From Lachnospiraceae bacterium (GTDB lineage: Bacteria > Bacillota > Clostridia > Lachnospirales > Lachnospiraceae), in NCBI GenBank assembly GCA_029063085.1, contig JAIDOW010000072.1, positions 60,389-124,388 on the forward strand: a stretch of DNA of 64,000 nucleotides. Direction: 5' to 3'. A model generated the notes under the pieces. That model searched no databases and was not told the DNA's origin. It was given only the letters and a program-made list of their open reading frames with translations. Positions 35,268-45,127 of this stretch are shown in pieces. The first letter of the stretch is position 1; the number at the start of each line of letters is the position of its first letter. A program made the position numbers and the translations under genes.

Positions 35268-37664
35268 TTATAATTCAACGACTATTTCATTTGTATCTTC
35301 CAGTAAATCTGCCTTAATATAATTATCCTGTAATAATGTTCCGTTCAGCATAAGCTTTGTCACTCCTGATTCTTTTCCGTTAGGATTTTTAACTGTAATA
35401 TGCAGCTTTCTGCCACGGAAATCCTTGTCCATTGTAAACTCTTTCCAGTCTGAAGGTATGGCAGGATTCATTCGAAGACCTTCAAAATCCGGTCTGAGAC
35501 CCAGAATACCCTCTACACATCCTACCATAACCGTAGATGCTGTTCCTGTAAGCCAGTGTACATGGGCACGTCCCTCAAACGGAGAGTCGGAACTTTCGGT
35601 AAACTGACCATGACAATACGGCTCTAACTTACGAATCTCTGCTTTGTCATTCATGGATGCTGGCGAAGATTCATTGAAATATTCAAATGCACGGTTTCCG
35701 TGCCCCATCAAACTCTCAGCCAGAATGATCCAGCCCTGTGGCTGCGAAAAGATACCTCCGTTTTCCTTGGTAGACGGATTGAACAACAGCATAAGCGCTC
35801 CGTCAAATGCATGATCTACGTAAGAAGGTGCCATCAGCCTTACACCATAAGGCGTATTTAATTCTCTATGCACAGACTCTAGTGCAAGCTCTGCCTGTTC
35901 CTTTGTCGCAAGACCGGAAATAACAGACCACGACTGTGGATTCAGCCACATATTGGCTTCCGGATGATGCTTGGAACCAATGATTTCTCCGTCTTCCTTA
36001 TATCCACGGACAAAACGATCTTCTTCCCAACAGGTCTTCTGAATGGTCTCGCCCAGCTCCTTCTGTATCTTATCCAGATACTCCAGATACTCCTTATCCT
36101 GTTTACGGTCCGCAAACTTTCTGAGTACAGTCATTGCATAATAAAGCTGCATGGCAACAAAGCTTGATTCCCCCTGCTTGCCAAGGCGCAAACAGTCATT
36201 CCAGTCAGCATGAAGTCCGGCAGGCATGCCATGATTTCCCAAACGGTTCATGGAAAAATCGATTGCCCTTTTCAAATGCTCGTATACCGTACCTTCTCCT
36301 CCGTTTGCAAACACGATCACTTCATCCATAAAGTCTACATTACCGGTCTCAGCAATGTATTTGTACACGGTAGGGAACAGCCACAATGCATCATCTGCAC
36401 GATACGCAGGATGTCCGGTTGCTTTCACATAGGAATCATCATCAGGTGTATCTTCATGACCTGCATTATGATTGAATTTAACTAACGGAAGTCCTCCGCC
36501 ATTATCCACCTGGGCAGATAACATAAACCGGATTTTATCCAGTGCCATGTCCGGATTCAAATGAATGATACCCTGAATATCCTGTACTGTATCCCGATAC
36601 CCATAACCGTTACGCAGACCACAATAAGTAAAGGAAGCGGCTCTTGACCAGATAAAGGTCATAAAACACTGGTACGCATTCCATGTATTTACCATATTGT
36701 TAAAGCTGTCGGACGGTGTCTTTACCTGAAGATGAGAAAGCTGTCCATGCCAGTAATTCTTCAATTCATTAAGCTCTGCCTCTGTTGCCTGTTCTACGCT
36801 CTCATATCCTGCAAGAATTGCCTCTGCTTCTTCATCAGATTTCATTCCCAGCACAAAAGTGACTACTTTGCTTTCACCGGGTTCTAATACCAATTCTGTA
36901 TGCAGTGCACCACATGAATTGGAATTATAATTAAGAGTATTGTCACATTTTCCGTTTTCGACTGCTGCCGGATTACCGTAACAATGATATCTTCCGAGAA
37001 AACTTTCCTTATCACCATTATACGATACTACTTTGCTGCCTGCTAATCCGAAAAATCTGGAAGCTGTCTTATTTCCGTCAACATCCTTTTTGATATTCTC
37101 ATTAATTGTCTGATAAACCCTGTTATTGTTAAAATAAGTCTTTGTAATAAATAACGTATATTGCAGATTCACCTGGTCCTGTTCATAATTACTGTCATTA
37201 GTGAACTCACAATATCCAAAAGCAGATAATTTTCTCTTTTTATCCGATTGGTTCGTTACTTTCAGCCGCCATACCTCATAGGTTTTATTAAGCGGCACAT
37301 AATATAAAACTTCGGATCGGATGTCCGCATATTCCGCTATCATATTCGTATAACCAGTTCCATGATGGCACTCACTCTTATACTCATCCAAAGATTTCCC
37401 CACTGGCTGCCATGATGCAGACCAGTAATCCTTACTGTCATCATCTCTCAAATAAACATATCTTCCCGGCTGGTCAAACTGGTTAAAAATATAACGGATA
37501 ATCCTTCCATGTGCTCCGCTCTTTTCAAAGCTGTATCCCCCTGCATTATTGGACACAATTGCTCCATATGCCGGTGACCCCAGATAATTGGCCCAGGGTG
37601 CCGGTGTATCCGGTCTGGTAATTACATATTCTTTTGCTTCCTCATTAAAATAACCATACTGCAT
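35268..37664 (-). CDS. Cellobiose phosphorylase-like enzyme (GH94)
   Basis: 798 residues in the layout of GH94: N-terminal beta-sandwich (about 1-270), helical linker, (alpha/alpha)6 barrel and a C-terminal beta-sheet domain. The catalytic aspartate is the D of HADWNDCLRLG near residue 485. The N-terminus (MQYGYFNEEAKEYVITRPDTPAPWANYLG) and STKENGGIFSQPQGW with HAHWLTG-like HVHWLTGTAST match cellobiose phosphorylases. It splits cellobiose with phosphate into glucose-1-phosphate and glucose; activity on other beta-1,2 or beta-1,3 glucosides is possible. Cytoplasmic; no sugar transporter is adjacent. Confidence 0.88.
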   Translation of the reverse strand: MQYGYFNEEAKEYVITRPDTPAPWANYLGSPAYGAIVSNNAGGYSFEKSGAHGRIIRYIFNQFDQPGRYVYLRDDDSKDYWSASWQPVGKSLDEYKSECHHGTGYTNMIAEYADIRSEVLYYVPLNKTYEVWRLKVTNQSDKKRKLSAFGYCEFTNDSNYEQDQVNLQYTLFITKTYFNNNRVYQTINENIKKDVDGNKTASRFFGLAGSKVVSYNGDKESFLGRYHCYGNPAAVENGKCDNTLNYNSNSCGALHTELVLEPGESKVVTFVLGMKSDEEAEAILAGYESVEQATEAELNELKNYWHGQLSHLQVKTPSDSFNNMVNTWNAYQCFMTFIWSRAASFTYCGLRNGYGYRDTVQDIQGIIHLNPDMALDKIRFMLSAQVDNGGGLPLVKFNHNAGHEDTPDDDSYVKATGHPAYRADDALWLFPTVYKYIAETGNVDFMDEVIVFANGGEGTVYEHLKRAIDFSMNRLGNHGMPAGLHADWNDCLRLGKQGESSFVAMQLYYAMTVLRKFADRKQDKEYLEYLDKIQKELGETIQKTCWEEDRFVRGYKEDGEIIGSKHHPEANMWLNPQSWSVISGLATKEQAELALESVHRELNTPYGVRLMAPSYVDHAFDGALMLLFNPSTKENGGIFSQPQGWIILAESLMGHGNRAFEYFNESSPASMNDKAEIRKLEPYCHGQFTESSDSPFEGRAHVHWLTGTASTVMVGCVEGILGLRPDFEGLRMNPAIPSDWKEFTMDKDFRGRKLHITVKNPNGKESGVTKLMLNGTLLQDNYIKADLLEDTNEIVVEL

Positions 37665-37689
37665 ATCTTTCTCCTTTCAACTTGTAAAA

Positions 37690-37727
37690 GGGGCTGCCGC
37701 ACTAAGATAATGATATGCGACAGTCCC
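37690..37727 (-). terminator. Terminator of pnp, GGCTGCCGCACTAAG family
   Basis: Minus strand GGGACTGTCGCA paired with TGCGGCAGCCCC across a 14-nt loop that contains the CTTAG of the common arm, followed by TTTTA. It lies 54 bp past the pnp stop. Member of the interspersed hairpin family. Confidence 0.85.
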
Positions 37728-37780
37728 TTTTATATTTATGATGATACTTCTTTAAACCTAGAAACCATCTATTCCCTGAT

Positions 37781-39871
37781 TTATTCTTCTACTGCATCCT
37801 TAAGACTTAAGCTGATCTTACCCATACGGTCAATCTCAAGTACCTTTACTTTAACGGTATCTCCGATATTTACAACATCTTCAACCTTTGCAACCCTCTC
37901 CTTGGATAACTTGGAAATATGAATCAAACCATCTTTATTTGGTGAAAGCTCTACAAATGCTCCAAAATTCATAATGCGCACAACCTTACCCTCATAAATG
38001 CTGCCAACCTCAATTGGATCAACTATTGAATGGATAATCTTAAGTGCCTTATCAATATTAGCCTGATCTACACCACAGACTGCAACTGTTCCGTCATCAT
38101 CAATATCGATTTTCACGCCAGTTTCTTCTATAATACCATTAATCGTCTTACCACGCTGCCCGATAATCTCACCAATCTTTTCCGGATCAACCTTCAGCTG
38201 ACAAATCTTCGGAGCCAGCTCGCCTAATGTCTTTCTCGGTTCTGCGATTGCCTTTGACATTACCTCATCCATAATATATAATCTTGCTTCTCTGGTTCTT
38301 CTTATAGCTTCCTCAACAATCGGTCTTGTCAAACCATGAATCTTGATATCCATCTGGATAGCTGTGATACCATCCTTCGTACCAGTCACCTTAAAGTCCA
38401 TATCCCCAAAGAAGTCTTCCAGACCCTGTATATCAGTCAGTACAATATAATCATCATCCGATGCACCGGTTACAAGACCACAGGAAATACCTGCAACCAT
38501 CTTCTTAATTGGAACACCTGCTGCCATCAGCGACATACAGGATGCACAAGTCGATGCCATAGAAGTCGAACCATTGGATTCAAAAGTCTCGGATACTGTA
38601 CGGATTGCATACGGAAACTCCTCCTCTGAAGGAAGCACCGGAATCAATGCACGTTCAGCCAAAGCACCATGACCGATTTCCCTACGTCCAGGACCACGGG
38701 ACGGCTTTGTCTCTCCCACAGAATAAGATGGGAAATTATACTGATGCATATATCTCTTGGAGGTCTCTAATAAATTCAGTCCATCCACTTTCTGTGCCTC
38801 TGAAAGCGGAGCTAAGGTAGTCACATTGCAAATTTGTGTCTGACCACGTGTGAACATAGCAGAACCGTGTACTCTGGGAATAATATCCACTTCTGATGCC
38901 AACGGACGAATCTGGGAAATCGCACGTCCATCCGGTCTCTTATGATCAACCAAAATCATCTTACGGACAGTCTTCTTCTGATACTGGTAAATAGCTTCTC
39001 CCAATACAGCAAGCCACTCTTCATTCTCGGCAAAAGCTTCCTCCAAACGCTCTGTAATCTGGCGGATATTTTCTTCCCTGACTTGTTTCTCATCCGTGAA
39101 AACTGCCTCCTCCATCTCCTCAGGAGGTACAATCTCTTTGATCGCTGCAAACAATTCTTCCGGAACCGCACAGCTTGTATAAGAATGCTTTGGCTTTCCA
39201 CATTCTGCCACAATTTTATTAATGAATTCAATTACCTGCTGATTAATCTCATGTGCTGCATAAATTGCCTCGATCATCTTATCTTCCGGTACTTCATTTG
39301 CACCTGCTTCAATCATAATGACTTTTTCAGCTGTCGAAGCCACTGTCAGCTTCAGATCAGATACCGCATTTTGTGCCTCATTCGGATTAAATACAAACTC
39401 ACCGTCAATCAAACCAACCTGTGTAGTTGCACAAGGTCCGTCAAAAGGTATATCTGAGATCGCCGTTGCTATCGCAGAACCAAGCATTGCCGTAAGTTCC
39501 GGTGAACACTCCGGATCCACTGACATAACAAGATTATTAAGTGTTACATCATTACGATAATCCTTTGGGAATAATGGTCTCATTGGACGGTCAATTACAC
39601 GTGAAGTAAGAATCGCATTCTCACTTGCTTTTCCTTCTCTCTTGTTAAATCCGCCGGGAATCTTCCCTACGGAATACAATTTCTCTTCATACTCTACGCT
39701 AAGCGGAAAGAAATCTATTCCCTCTCTCGGCTTCTCCGATGCCGTTGCGGTTGACAATACAACCGTATCACCATAATGCATAAATGCCGCACCATTTGCC
39801 TGTGCTGCAACTCGTCCAACATCCACACGAAGTGTTCTGCCAGCAAGCTCCATTTCAAACTTTTTGTACAT
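37781..39871 (-). CDS. pnp: Polyribonucleotide nucleotidyltransferase
   Basis: 696 residues: two RNase PH domains (about 10-225 and 315-540), linked by an alpha-helical domain, then KH (about 555-615) and S1 (620-692). FFPLSVEYEEKLYSVGKIPGGFNKREGKASE is in the first RNase PH domain; the second keeps SNGSTSMASTCASCMS and the phosphate-binding EIGHGALAERAL. It degrades RNA 3'-5' with phosphate. It follows rpsO, separated by a 400-bp leader, the usual rpsO-pnp order. Confidence 0.96.
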   Translation of the reverse strand: MYKKFEMELAGRTLRVDVGRVAAQANGAAFMHYGDTVVLSTATASEKPREGIDFFPLSVEYEEKLYSVGKIPGGFNKREGKASENAILTSRVIDRPMRPLFPKDYRNDVTLNNLVMSVDPECSPELTAMLGSAIATAISDIPFDGPCATTQVGLIDGEFVFNPNEAQNAVSDLKLTVASTAEKVIMIEAGANEVPEDKMIEAIYAAHEINQQVIEFINKIVAECGKPKHSYTSCAVPEELFAAIKEIVPPEEMEEAVFTDEKQVREENIRQITERLEEAFAENEEWLAVLGEAIYQYQKKTVRKMILVDHKRPDGRAISQIRPLASEVDIIPRVHGSAMFTRGQTQICNVTTLAPLSEAQKVDGLNLLETSKRYMHQYNFPSYSVGETKPSRGPGRREIGHGALAERALIPVLPSEEEFPYAIRTVSETFESNGSTSMASTCASCMSLMAAGVPIKKMVAGISCGLVTGASDDDYIVLTDIQGLEDFFGDMDFKVTGTKDGITAIQMDIKIHGLTRPIVEEAIRRTREARLYIMDEVMSKAIAEPRKTLGELAPKICQLKVDPEKIGEIIGQRGKTINGIIEETGVKIDIDDDGTVAVCGVDQANIDKALKIIHSIVDPIEVGSIYEGKVVRIMNFGAFVELSPNKDGLIHISKLSKERVAKVEDVVNIGDTVKVKVLEIDRMGKISLSLKDAVEE

Positions 39872-40018
39872 ATCTGTTCTCCTTAAACATTATTCTTTAC
39901 CCAATATCCGGGTAATCTTGGGTAAGACACCGAAACAACTGACCTGACTACAGTACTTGGGCTGAAATCTATATATCAATCATACCTTACTGCTGCCACG
40001 TCAGAAGTCTCGGCTATG

Positions 40019-40035
40019 CCTTATCACAATCGCAT
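40019..40035 (-). promoter_or_regulatory. pnp: Possible pnp promoter and structured leader
   Basis: Minus strand TGATATACTA gives an extended -10 with a weak -35. The ~160-nt leader downstream holds TTACCCAA/TTGGGTAA (near 39897-39926) and other dyads. The pnp leader is processed in other bacteria; here this is only suggestive. Confidence 0.4.
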
Positions 40036-40075
40036 ATAGTATATCACACTTACTAGCCTTTGAAAAGGAAAAAAA

Positions 40076-40205
40076 TTCATATATATGTTTTAATTTATCG
40101 CCATGCAACCTCGATTCTGCTTCGCTTCATCAGCTTTGCATACCTTCGAACTAAGCTCACTTCGTTCTCCAAGGTCTCAGGCATCGGTCACGGGCTTCGC
40201 CCTAT
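40076..40205. other. Compositionally distinct 130-bp segment of unknown origin
   Basis: Part of the 423-bp gap between pnp and rpsO. It is GC-richer than its surroundings and full of short alternations such as GAAGCGAAGC and GAACGAAGTGAGC, with a small GGGC-TTCG-CCC hairpin at its right end. It has no ribosome site or plausible start on either strand. The pattern resembles an interspersed intergenic repeat, but I see no second copy in the window. Confidence 0.45.
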
Positions 40206-40269
40206 GTAAGAAAAATAAGGGACTGCATCCTGTATGCAAGCATACGATGCAGTCCCTTATTTTTCTTAC
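40206..40269 (-). terminator. Long rpsO terminator hairpin (bidirectional)
   Basis: 24-bp perfect arms 40206-40229 and 40246-40269, with an inner GTATGC/GCATAC stem. The arm contains GGGACTGCATC and runs of A/T at its outer half, so it supplies its own T tract on either strand. It ends the rpsO transcript before pnp. Confidence 0.88.
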
Positions 40270-40293
40270 GCATGGCTCATGCCAAACTGAATG

Positions 40294-40560
40294 TTATTTT
40301 CTTAAGCCTAAGCTTTCGATAAGAGTTCTATAACGCTCAATATCAACCTTCTTTAAGTAAGCTAACATATTTCTTCTCTGTCCTACTAACTTAAGAAGAC
40401 CTCTTTTAGAATGATGATCCTTTGGATGTGCTTTAAAATGATCCTGCAAATCAACGATTCTCGCCGTAAGTAATGCAATCTGTACCTCAGGTGAACCTGT
40501 ATCATTTGCTCCACGGCCGTACTTTTCAATAAGCTCTTTCTTCTGCTCTGATGTTACCAT
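40294..40560 (-). CDS. rpsO: Ribosomal protein S15
   Basis: 88 residues from the ATG at 40560, the standard S15 length (AAGGAGG with 8-nt spacing). Contains the 16S rRNA-binding core [15 protein letters not shown]...[29 protein letters not shown]. In frame the ORF extends 13 codons upstream, but that segment is leader. The leader from the promoter is about 85 nt and can fold, and S15 is known to control its own leader in Firmicutes. Confidence 0.97.
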   Translation of the reverse strand: MVTSEQKKELIEKYGRGANDTGSPEVQIALLTARIVDLQDHFKAHPKDHHSKRGLLKLVGQRRNMLAYLKKVDIERYRTLIESLGLRK

Positions 40561-40652
40561 AACAACATCCTCCTTAATAAAATAATAATCGCCAGCCACC
40601 CAGACAAAGGTCGGAGTGTCCTAAATCTGAGTCACGGTTAAATCACTTTGGT

Positions 40653-40681
40653 ATAATAGCATAAAAATGATTTTTTGTAAA
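40653..40681 (-). promoter_or_regulatory. rpsO: rpsO promoter and leader
   Basis: Minus strand TTTACA (40681-40676), 17-nt spacer, TATTAT (40658-40653). The ~85-nt leader contains GGACACTCCGACC and GGGTGGCTGG, GC-rich blocks likely to pair in an S15-binding fold. Confidence 0.75.
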
Positions 40682-40817
40682 TGCTTACTTTATTTTTTTG
40701 ACAGACTCTGCTATGATAATGTTGCTGTATACAGCTTGAACGAAAACAGTGGCAAAGCTTGCTGCTGCAAAATAACTGTTTCTATAAAAAAACAGGCATG
40801 AAAATAAGGAGGATATC

Positions 40818-41921
40818 ATGGCAGGCTCAACATTAGGAACTATTTTTAAAATATCAACATGGGGTGAATCCCACGGAAAAGCAGTCGGTGTTGTAATCGA
40901 CGGGTGTCCGGCGGGGCTTGAGCTTTCGGAAAGTGACATCCAGCCATTTCTAAATAGGAGAAAACCGGGACAATCCATTTATTCTACCCCCAGAAAAGAA
41001 GACGATACGGTAGAGATTCTATCCGGGGTATTTGAAGGAAAAACCACCGGCACCCCTATCTCCATGATCGTATATAATAAAACACAGCAGTCCAAAGATT
41101 ACAGTGAGATTGCTTCTTATTACAGACCGGGACACGCAGACTATACATTTGATGCCAAATACGGATTCAGGGATTACAGGGGCGGCGGTCGTTCCTCCGG
41201 AAGGGAAACTATTGCCCGCGTTGCCGCTGGTGCCGTTGCCGTAAAAATCCTGAACGGACTCGGTATTTCTTTTACAACTTATACCCGTTCCATCGGCAGC
41301 ATAGAAATTGATGATTCCAAATTTGATGAAAATGAGATTCTCAACAATCAGATTTATATGCCAGATTCCGAAGCTGCCAAAAAAGCCGGCGAATATATCA
41401 TCGAAATGACAAAAAATCACGATTCTGTTGGGGGCTGCGTGGAAGCCGTTATCAGGGGCGTTCCCGCAGGTCTTGGTGACACGGTCTTTGAAAAATTAGA
41501 TGCCAACCTTGCAAAAGCCATCATGTCTATCGGTGCCGTAAAAAGCGTTGAAATCGGCGATGGGAGCAGGGTTTCCAAAATGACTGGTTCTGAAGATAAT
41601 GATGGTTTCAAAATAGATCAGGACGATAAGATTGCAAAATACAGCAATCATGCAGGCGGTATCTTAGGCGGTATGAGTGACGGTTCTGACATTATTTTAC
41701 GTGCCTCTTTTAAGGCAACCCCTTCCATTTTAAAAACACAGCATACCGTAAATAAAAATAATGAAGAAATAGAAATATCCATCAAGGGGAGGCATGATCC
41801 CGTAGTTGTTCCCCGTGCTGTAGTTGTTGTGGAATCCATGGCAGCAGTTACTTTACTGGATGCACTTTTATTAAATATGTCAGCAACAATGAACAATCTC
41901 TCAAAATTCTATAACAGATAA
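40818..41921 (+). CDS. aroC: Chorismate synthase
   Basis: 367 residues on the opposite strand to its neighbours. STWGESHGKAVGVVIDGCPAG at the start, RPGHADYTFDAKYGFRDYRGGGRSSGRET in the FMN site, and C-terminal DPVVVPRAVVVVESM are diagnostic. It converts EPSP to chorismate using reduced FMN. ATG follows AAGGAGGATATC. An isolated aro gene, diverging from rpsO and ended by its own hairpin. Confidence 0.96.
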   Translation: MAGSTLGTIFKISTWGESHGKAVGVVIDGCPAGLELSESDIQPFLNRRKPGQSIYSTPRKEDDTVEILSGVFEGKTTGTPISMIVYNKTQQSKDYSEIASYYRPGHADYTFDAKYGFRDYRGGGRSSGRETIARVAAGAVAVKILNGLGISFTTYTRSIGSIEIDDSKFDENEILNNQIYMPDSEAAKKAGEYIIEMTKNHDSVGGCVEAVIRGVPAGLGDTVFEKLDANLAKAIMSIGAVKSVEIGDGSRVSKMTGSEDNDGFKIDQDDKIAKYSNHAGGILGGMSDGSDIILRASFKATPSILKTQHTVNKNNEEIEISIKGRHDPVVVPRAVVVVESMAAVTLLDALLLNMSATMNNLSKFYNR

Positions 41922-41936
41922 TATTTCATAAAAGAA

Positions 41937-41976
41937 GGGCTGCCACAATTTATTCTTTAATGCGGCAGCCCCGTTT
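41937..41976 (+). terminator. aroC terminator, GGCTGCC hairpin family
   Basis: Arms GGGCTGCC (41937-41944) and GGCAGCCC (41964-41971) then TTTTT. Also T-rich to the left on the minus strand, so it can work in both directions for the convergent genes. Confidence 0.85.
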
Positions 41977-42021
41977 TTATATTTTATTCTTCCTAAGCCA
42001 GATATCCATACCCGCAGCTCA

Positions 42022-43014
42022 TCATGGAGTATCCGTCTCTTCGCATATAAAGATAATATCATAATAAGAAACCGTGTCCACCTGATAGAAACCAAGACCT
42101 ACCCCTGTTACAGACGAATCTTTTAATACGGCATCCATGTTGATATCCCGTTTGATATCCATAAAAAGCTGTTCCAGACCATATCCCTCTATTCCGCCAT
42201 ATGAAAATTCATATCCGCCGCTGCATTTTACTCCCCGGTTTTTCAACAGTGTCTCTACAGAGCTTTCACCCTCTGTTACTGTATGATACCCTCCGGTCAA
42301 ACCTGCTGCTCTTAGAATTGCACAAGCCTGTACCTTAGGATTTAATACTGGAACAGAAACCCCATACGTATTCCGCATCTGGGTAAAATACTGATATACC
42401 GGGTATAGTGCTGTTGCATTTTCATCCACACTCCCATCCTGATTAAAAATATAGGTAATTCCTTCAATCTCCATAACAGCATTACTTACCCTGATTCCAT
42501 CCTCTCCCAGATAGTATCTGTATCCATCCAAAGTAATAAAACCTGTTGCCACCACTCCGGTATCATCAGCATAATACCAATTTTCATCAACCTTAATCCA
42601 GCCCGTTTCCATTTCAGCTTTTGAATTAAAATAATATCTCCTATCCTCATACTGTACAAATCCTGTCTGAATCCTGCCTGCATCATCCGTTATATAAAAC
42701 CTGTTTTTCGTATCAATGACGCCCGTCTGGATCACACCTTTTTTATTTGCAAAGTAATAGGCCTCTTCTTCCTTAACGTAAAACTTACCCGTCTGCAAAT
42801 ACCCTTCTTCATCAAAATAATAGCGTTTTCCACCTATTTCCAAAAAGCCTGTAGCCGTTTCTCCGTCTTCTTTCTCATATTTTTTACCATCCTCTTCTTC
42901 TATCCACGCAGCAAATGTCCTCTGCTTAGTTAAAAACAGACACAGTAAGATTATCATACAAAGGGAAAACAATATAAAACTTGATAATATTCTCTTATTT
43001 TTCGTCATATGCAT
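42022..43014 (-). CDS. Cell-wall-binding repeat protein with degenerate CAP-like domain
   Basis: 330 residues. N-terminal membrane segment (about 9-29) then about seven 20-residue choline/glucan-binding repeats (roughly 50-190) of the type GWIKVDENWYYADDTGVVATG. After a linker comes a domain (about 205-322) with LNPKVQACAILRAAGL, EGYGLEQLFMDI and SSVTGVGLGFYQVDTVSYYDIIF. These resemble the order of motifs in SCP/CAP proteins, but the key histidines are not clear. It overlaps the stop of the GldFG-like gene by 20 bp, so it belongs to that operon and may be a surface partner. Confidence 0.7.
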   Translation of the reverse strand: MHMTKNKRILSSFILFSLCMIILLCLFLTKQRTFAAWIEEEDGKKYEKEDGETATGFLEIGGKRYYFDEEGYLQTGKFYVKEEEAYYFANKKGVIQTGVIDTKNRFYITDDAGRIQTGFVQYEDRRYYFNSKAEMETGWIKVDENWYYADDTGVVATGFITLDGYRYYLGEDGIRVSNAVMEIEGITYIFNQDGSVDENATALYPVYQYFTQMRNTYGVSVPVLNPKVQACAILRAAGLTGGYHTVTEGESSVETLLKNRGVKCSGGYEFSYGGIEGYGLEQLFMDIKRDINMDAVLKDSSVTGVGLGFYQVDTVSYYDIIFICEETDTP

Positions 43015-45127
43015 TCTCTTTCCTCTTTCTTAATAAACTAAAAAACATATATCTGTAGCGTACTGCCATCGCTGCAATTCCGATGACTGCAATCAGAACC
43101 GGAATGATTACAATCGTTATGATCTTTAACATATTATGCAGGGTATTCGGATATAAGGCAACCTGATTGCCAACTTCCTTTCCGGCAGCCAGAATACCTG
43201 CATCATTTTCAGTAAGCCCATCCATGACAGACAGGAAAAATCTGCGGTTTGCCCCTGCGGAATCCGCATCTACCTCCTCATTAAAAAAGATATTGGATGC
43301 AATCAGAAATATCTTTCCCTTATCCGGATTTTGTGCAAGTGCTGCAACACTGAAAGGACCTCCGATATCATCTTCTCCCTTGCTTGTCACATTCTCGAAA
43401 TCATTGACTTTGGAAAATGCTTTACCGCTTGTTGTCAAAATATCCGTACAGGTATATCCGTTTGCTTTTCCTTCCTTCACAATCCCCTTACTGGTCATCG
43501 TAAGAACACGCATATTATTTTCCAAAAGAAACTTTGTAACCTCTGTATCCTGTATCTTTGGCATTAAATAATAAGCCGTATCATATACATAATTTTCCTT
43601 TTCGTTTTCTATTATAACACCCTGATTCAGATCCAGACCATATTCCTTCAAAAATGAGAAAAGACCTTCCACTTCTTCATTTAGCGGATCAATAGACACA
43701 AAAAGCCTGCCTCCATCCTCTAAGTACTCTTTTAATACATTTATGGACTCCTCCGAATAATCCACCTGAGGTGCATTCATAAAAATAGCTTCACAGTCCT
43801 CCGGAATTATCGTATCGATGGAATTAGCAATCTCATCCAGATTTAACTCTTCCGTCTCATAATTATTCAAACGCAAAAGATTGCTGAAATCACCATTTAA
43901 CGTCTCCTCACCATGACCCGTTACGGTACAAATTTTATTTACCTCTTCCGAATTTGCATAATAAATCGCGCTTGTCAGCTGATTTTCAATTTCCAATGTG
44001 CTCTTACGGGAATATTGGGAGGTCTGTACTGTAGAAATATAATCCCCACTGTCCAGATAAATATATCTTTCATCGCAGGTAACAAGGATACTGGTCTCTG
44101 TTATCTGGGAAACATTATATAGATATTTTTCCCGAAAAGCACTATCAGTTTCTACATTTTTGTAGTGAAACTTTAAATTTTCATTCAAGCGGGCATATTC
44201 ATTAAATAGTTCCTGATAGGTCGCATTTGCACGGCTTCTCGCTCCTATATAATAAATATCTGTTGGCTTGCTTATATTTTTCACTGTTTCCTCTGTTTCC
44301 TTTGAAAGTGTAAGCAGACCTTCTGCCGTAAAATCATAAACCTTTGTAAAATGAAATGCCATTCCACTGATCAAGGCAACTAATGATATCACAAAAACGA
44401 TTCCTATTGCCACACCCTTACTGCCTAATCTTCTTTTTTCCAAAACAAGCCATGTCAACAGGAAAAATCCCACGATTAATGAGAGCAGATAAATGATATC
44501 ACCGCTTCTTACAATTCCTGACATCATATCGTAATATTTGTTATAAAGAGATGTATTGTGAATGATATAATAGAAAGTTTCCGTGTTTGTGATTCCTTCT
44601 ATAATCCGCCCAAGAAGAACAACTGCATAAAAGCCATAGGTAACAGCAGCAGCCAGAACAACATTAGATGTCAGTGAAGAGAGAAATAATCCAACTGACA
44701 GCAGGACCAATGTTACCAGAACCGTTGCTATATAAGTTCCTGCCAGAAAACGTACACTCATTTCTCCCTGTCCTGATATGAGGACCGGATAGATCAGACT
44801 GCATAAAACCGGAATCAGGATAAATACCATAGTAGCCAGATACTTTCCCAGCAGAACCGAAAATACAGATACCGGTGCCGTAAACAACAGCTGGTCTGTT
44901 TTGCTCCTTTTTTCCTGTGCAAACAATCGCATCGTACAAAACGGAAGCAGCATTACAATGACCAGAAATCCTCTGCTCAATACATAATACCCAAACTGTG
45001 TGCTATAGGTACTAAGACAGTTCACAACAAAAAAAACACCGAGTACCAAAAAAAAGAGGGCATAATAAAAGTAAGCGAAGAATGATGTAAAATACATTTT
45101 CAATTCTTTTTTAAAAACTGCTGTCAT
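42995..45127 (-). CDS. GldF-GldG-like fused ABC permease/accessory protein
   Basis: 710 residues. N-terminal 260 residues are a six-helix ABC-2 permease (QEKRSKTDQLLFTAPVSVFSVLLGKYLATMVF). After helix 7 (about 245-265) comes an extracytoplasmic GldG/Dtx-like domain (DFTAEGLLTLSKETEETVKNISKPTDIYYIG, and VDYSEESINVLKEYLEDGGRLFVSID), with a final helix near 670-692. GldF and GldG are separate in Bacteroidetes gliding/secretion; here one polypeptide combines both. An ATPase is encoded immediately upstream, 1 bp apart. Confidence 0.85.
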   Translation of the reverse strand: MTAVFKKELKMYFTSFFAYFYYALFFLVLGVFFVVNCLSTYSTQFGYYVLSRGFLVIVMLLPFCTMRLFAQEKRSKTDQLLFTAPVSVFSVLLGKYLATMVFILIPVLCSLIYPVLISGQGEMSVRFLAGTYIATVLVTLVLLSVGLFLSSLTSNVVLAAAVTYGFYAVVLLGRIIEGITNTETFYYIIHNTSLYNKYYDMMSGIVRSGDIIYLLSLIVGFFLLTWLVLEKRRLGSKGVAIGIVFVISLVALISGMAFHFTKVYDFTAEGLLTLSKETEETVKNISKPTDIYYIGARSRANATYQELFNEYARLNENLKFHYKNVETDSAFREKYLYNVSQITETSILVTCDERYIYLDSGDYISTVQTSQYSRKSTLEIENQLTSAIYYANSEEVNKICTVTGHGEETLNGDFSNLLRLNNYETEELNLDEIANSIDTIIPEDCEAIFMNAPQVDYSEESINVLKEYLEDGGRLFVSIDPLNEEVEGLFSFLKEYGLDLNQGVIIENEKENYVYDTAYYLMPKIQDTEVTKFLLENNMRVLTMTSKGIVKEGKANGYTCTDILTTSGKAFSKVNDFENVTSKGEDDIGGPFSVAALAQNPDKGKIFLIASNIFFNEEVDADSAGANRRFFLSVMDGLTENDAGILAAGKEVGNQVALYPNTLHNMLKIITIVIIPVLIAVIGIAAMAVRYRYMFFSLLRKRKENAYDEK

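Noticed and set aside
38942..39457. 171-residue plus-strand ORF inside pnp
   Set aside because: It is antisense to a highly conserved gene, has no ribosome site and a composition typical of a shadow frame.
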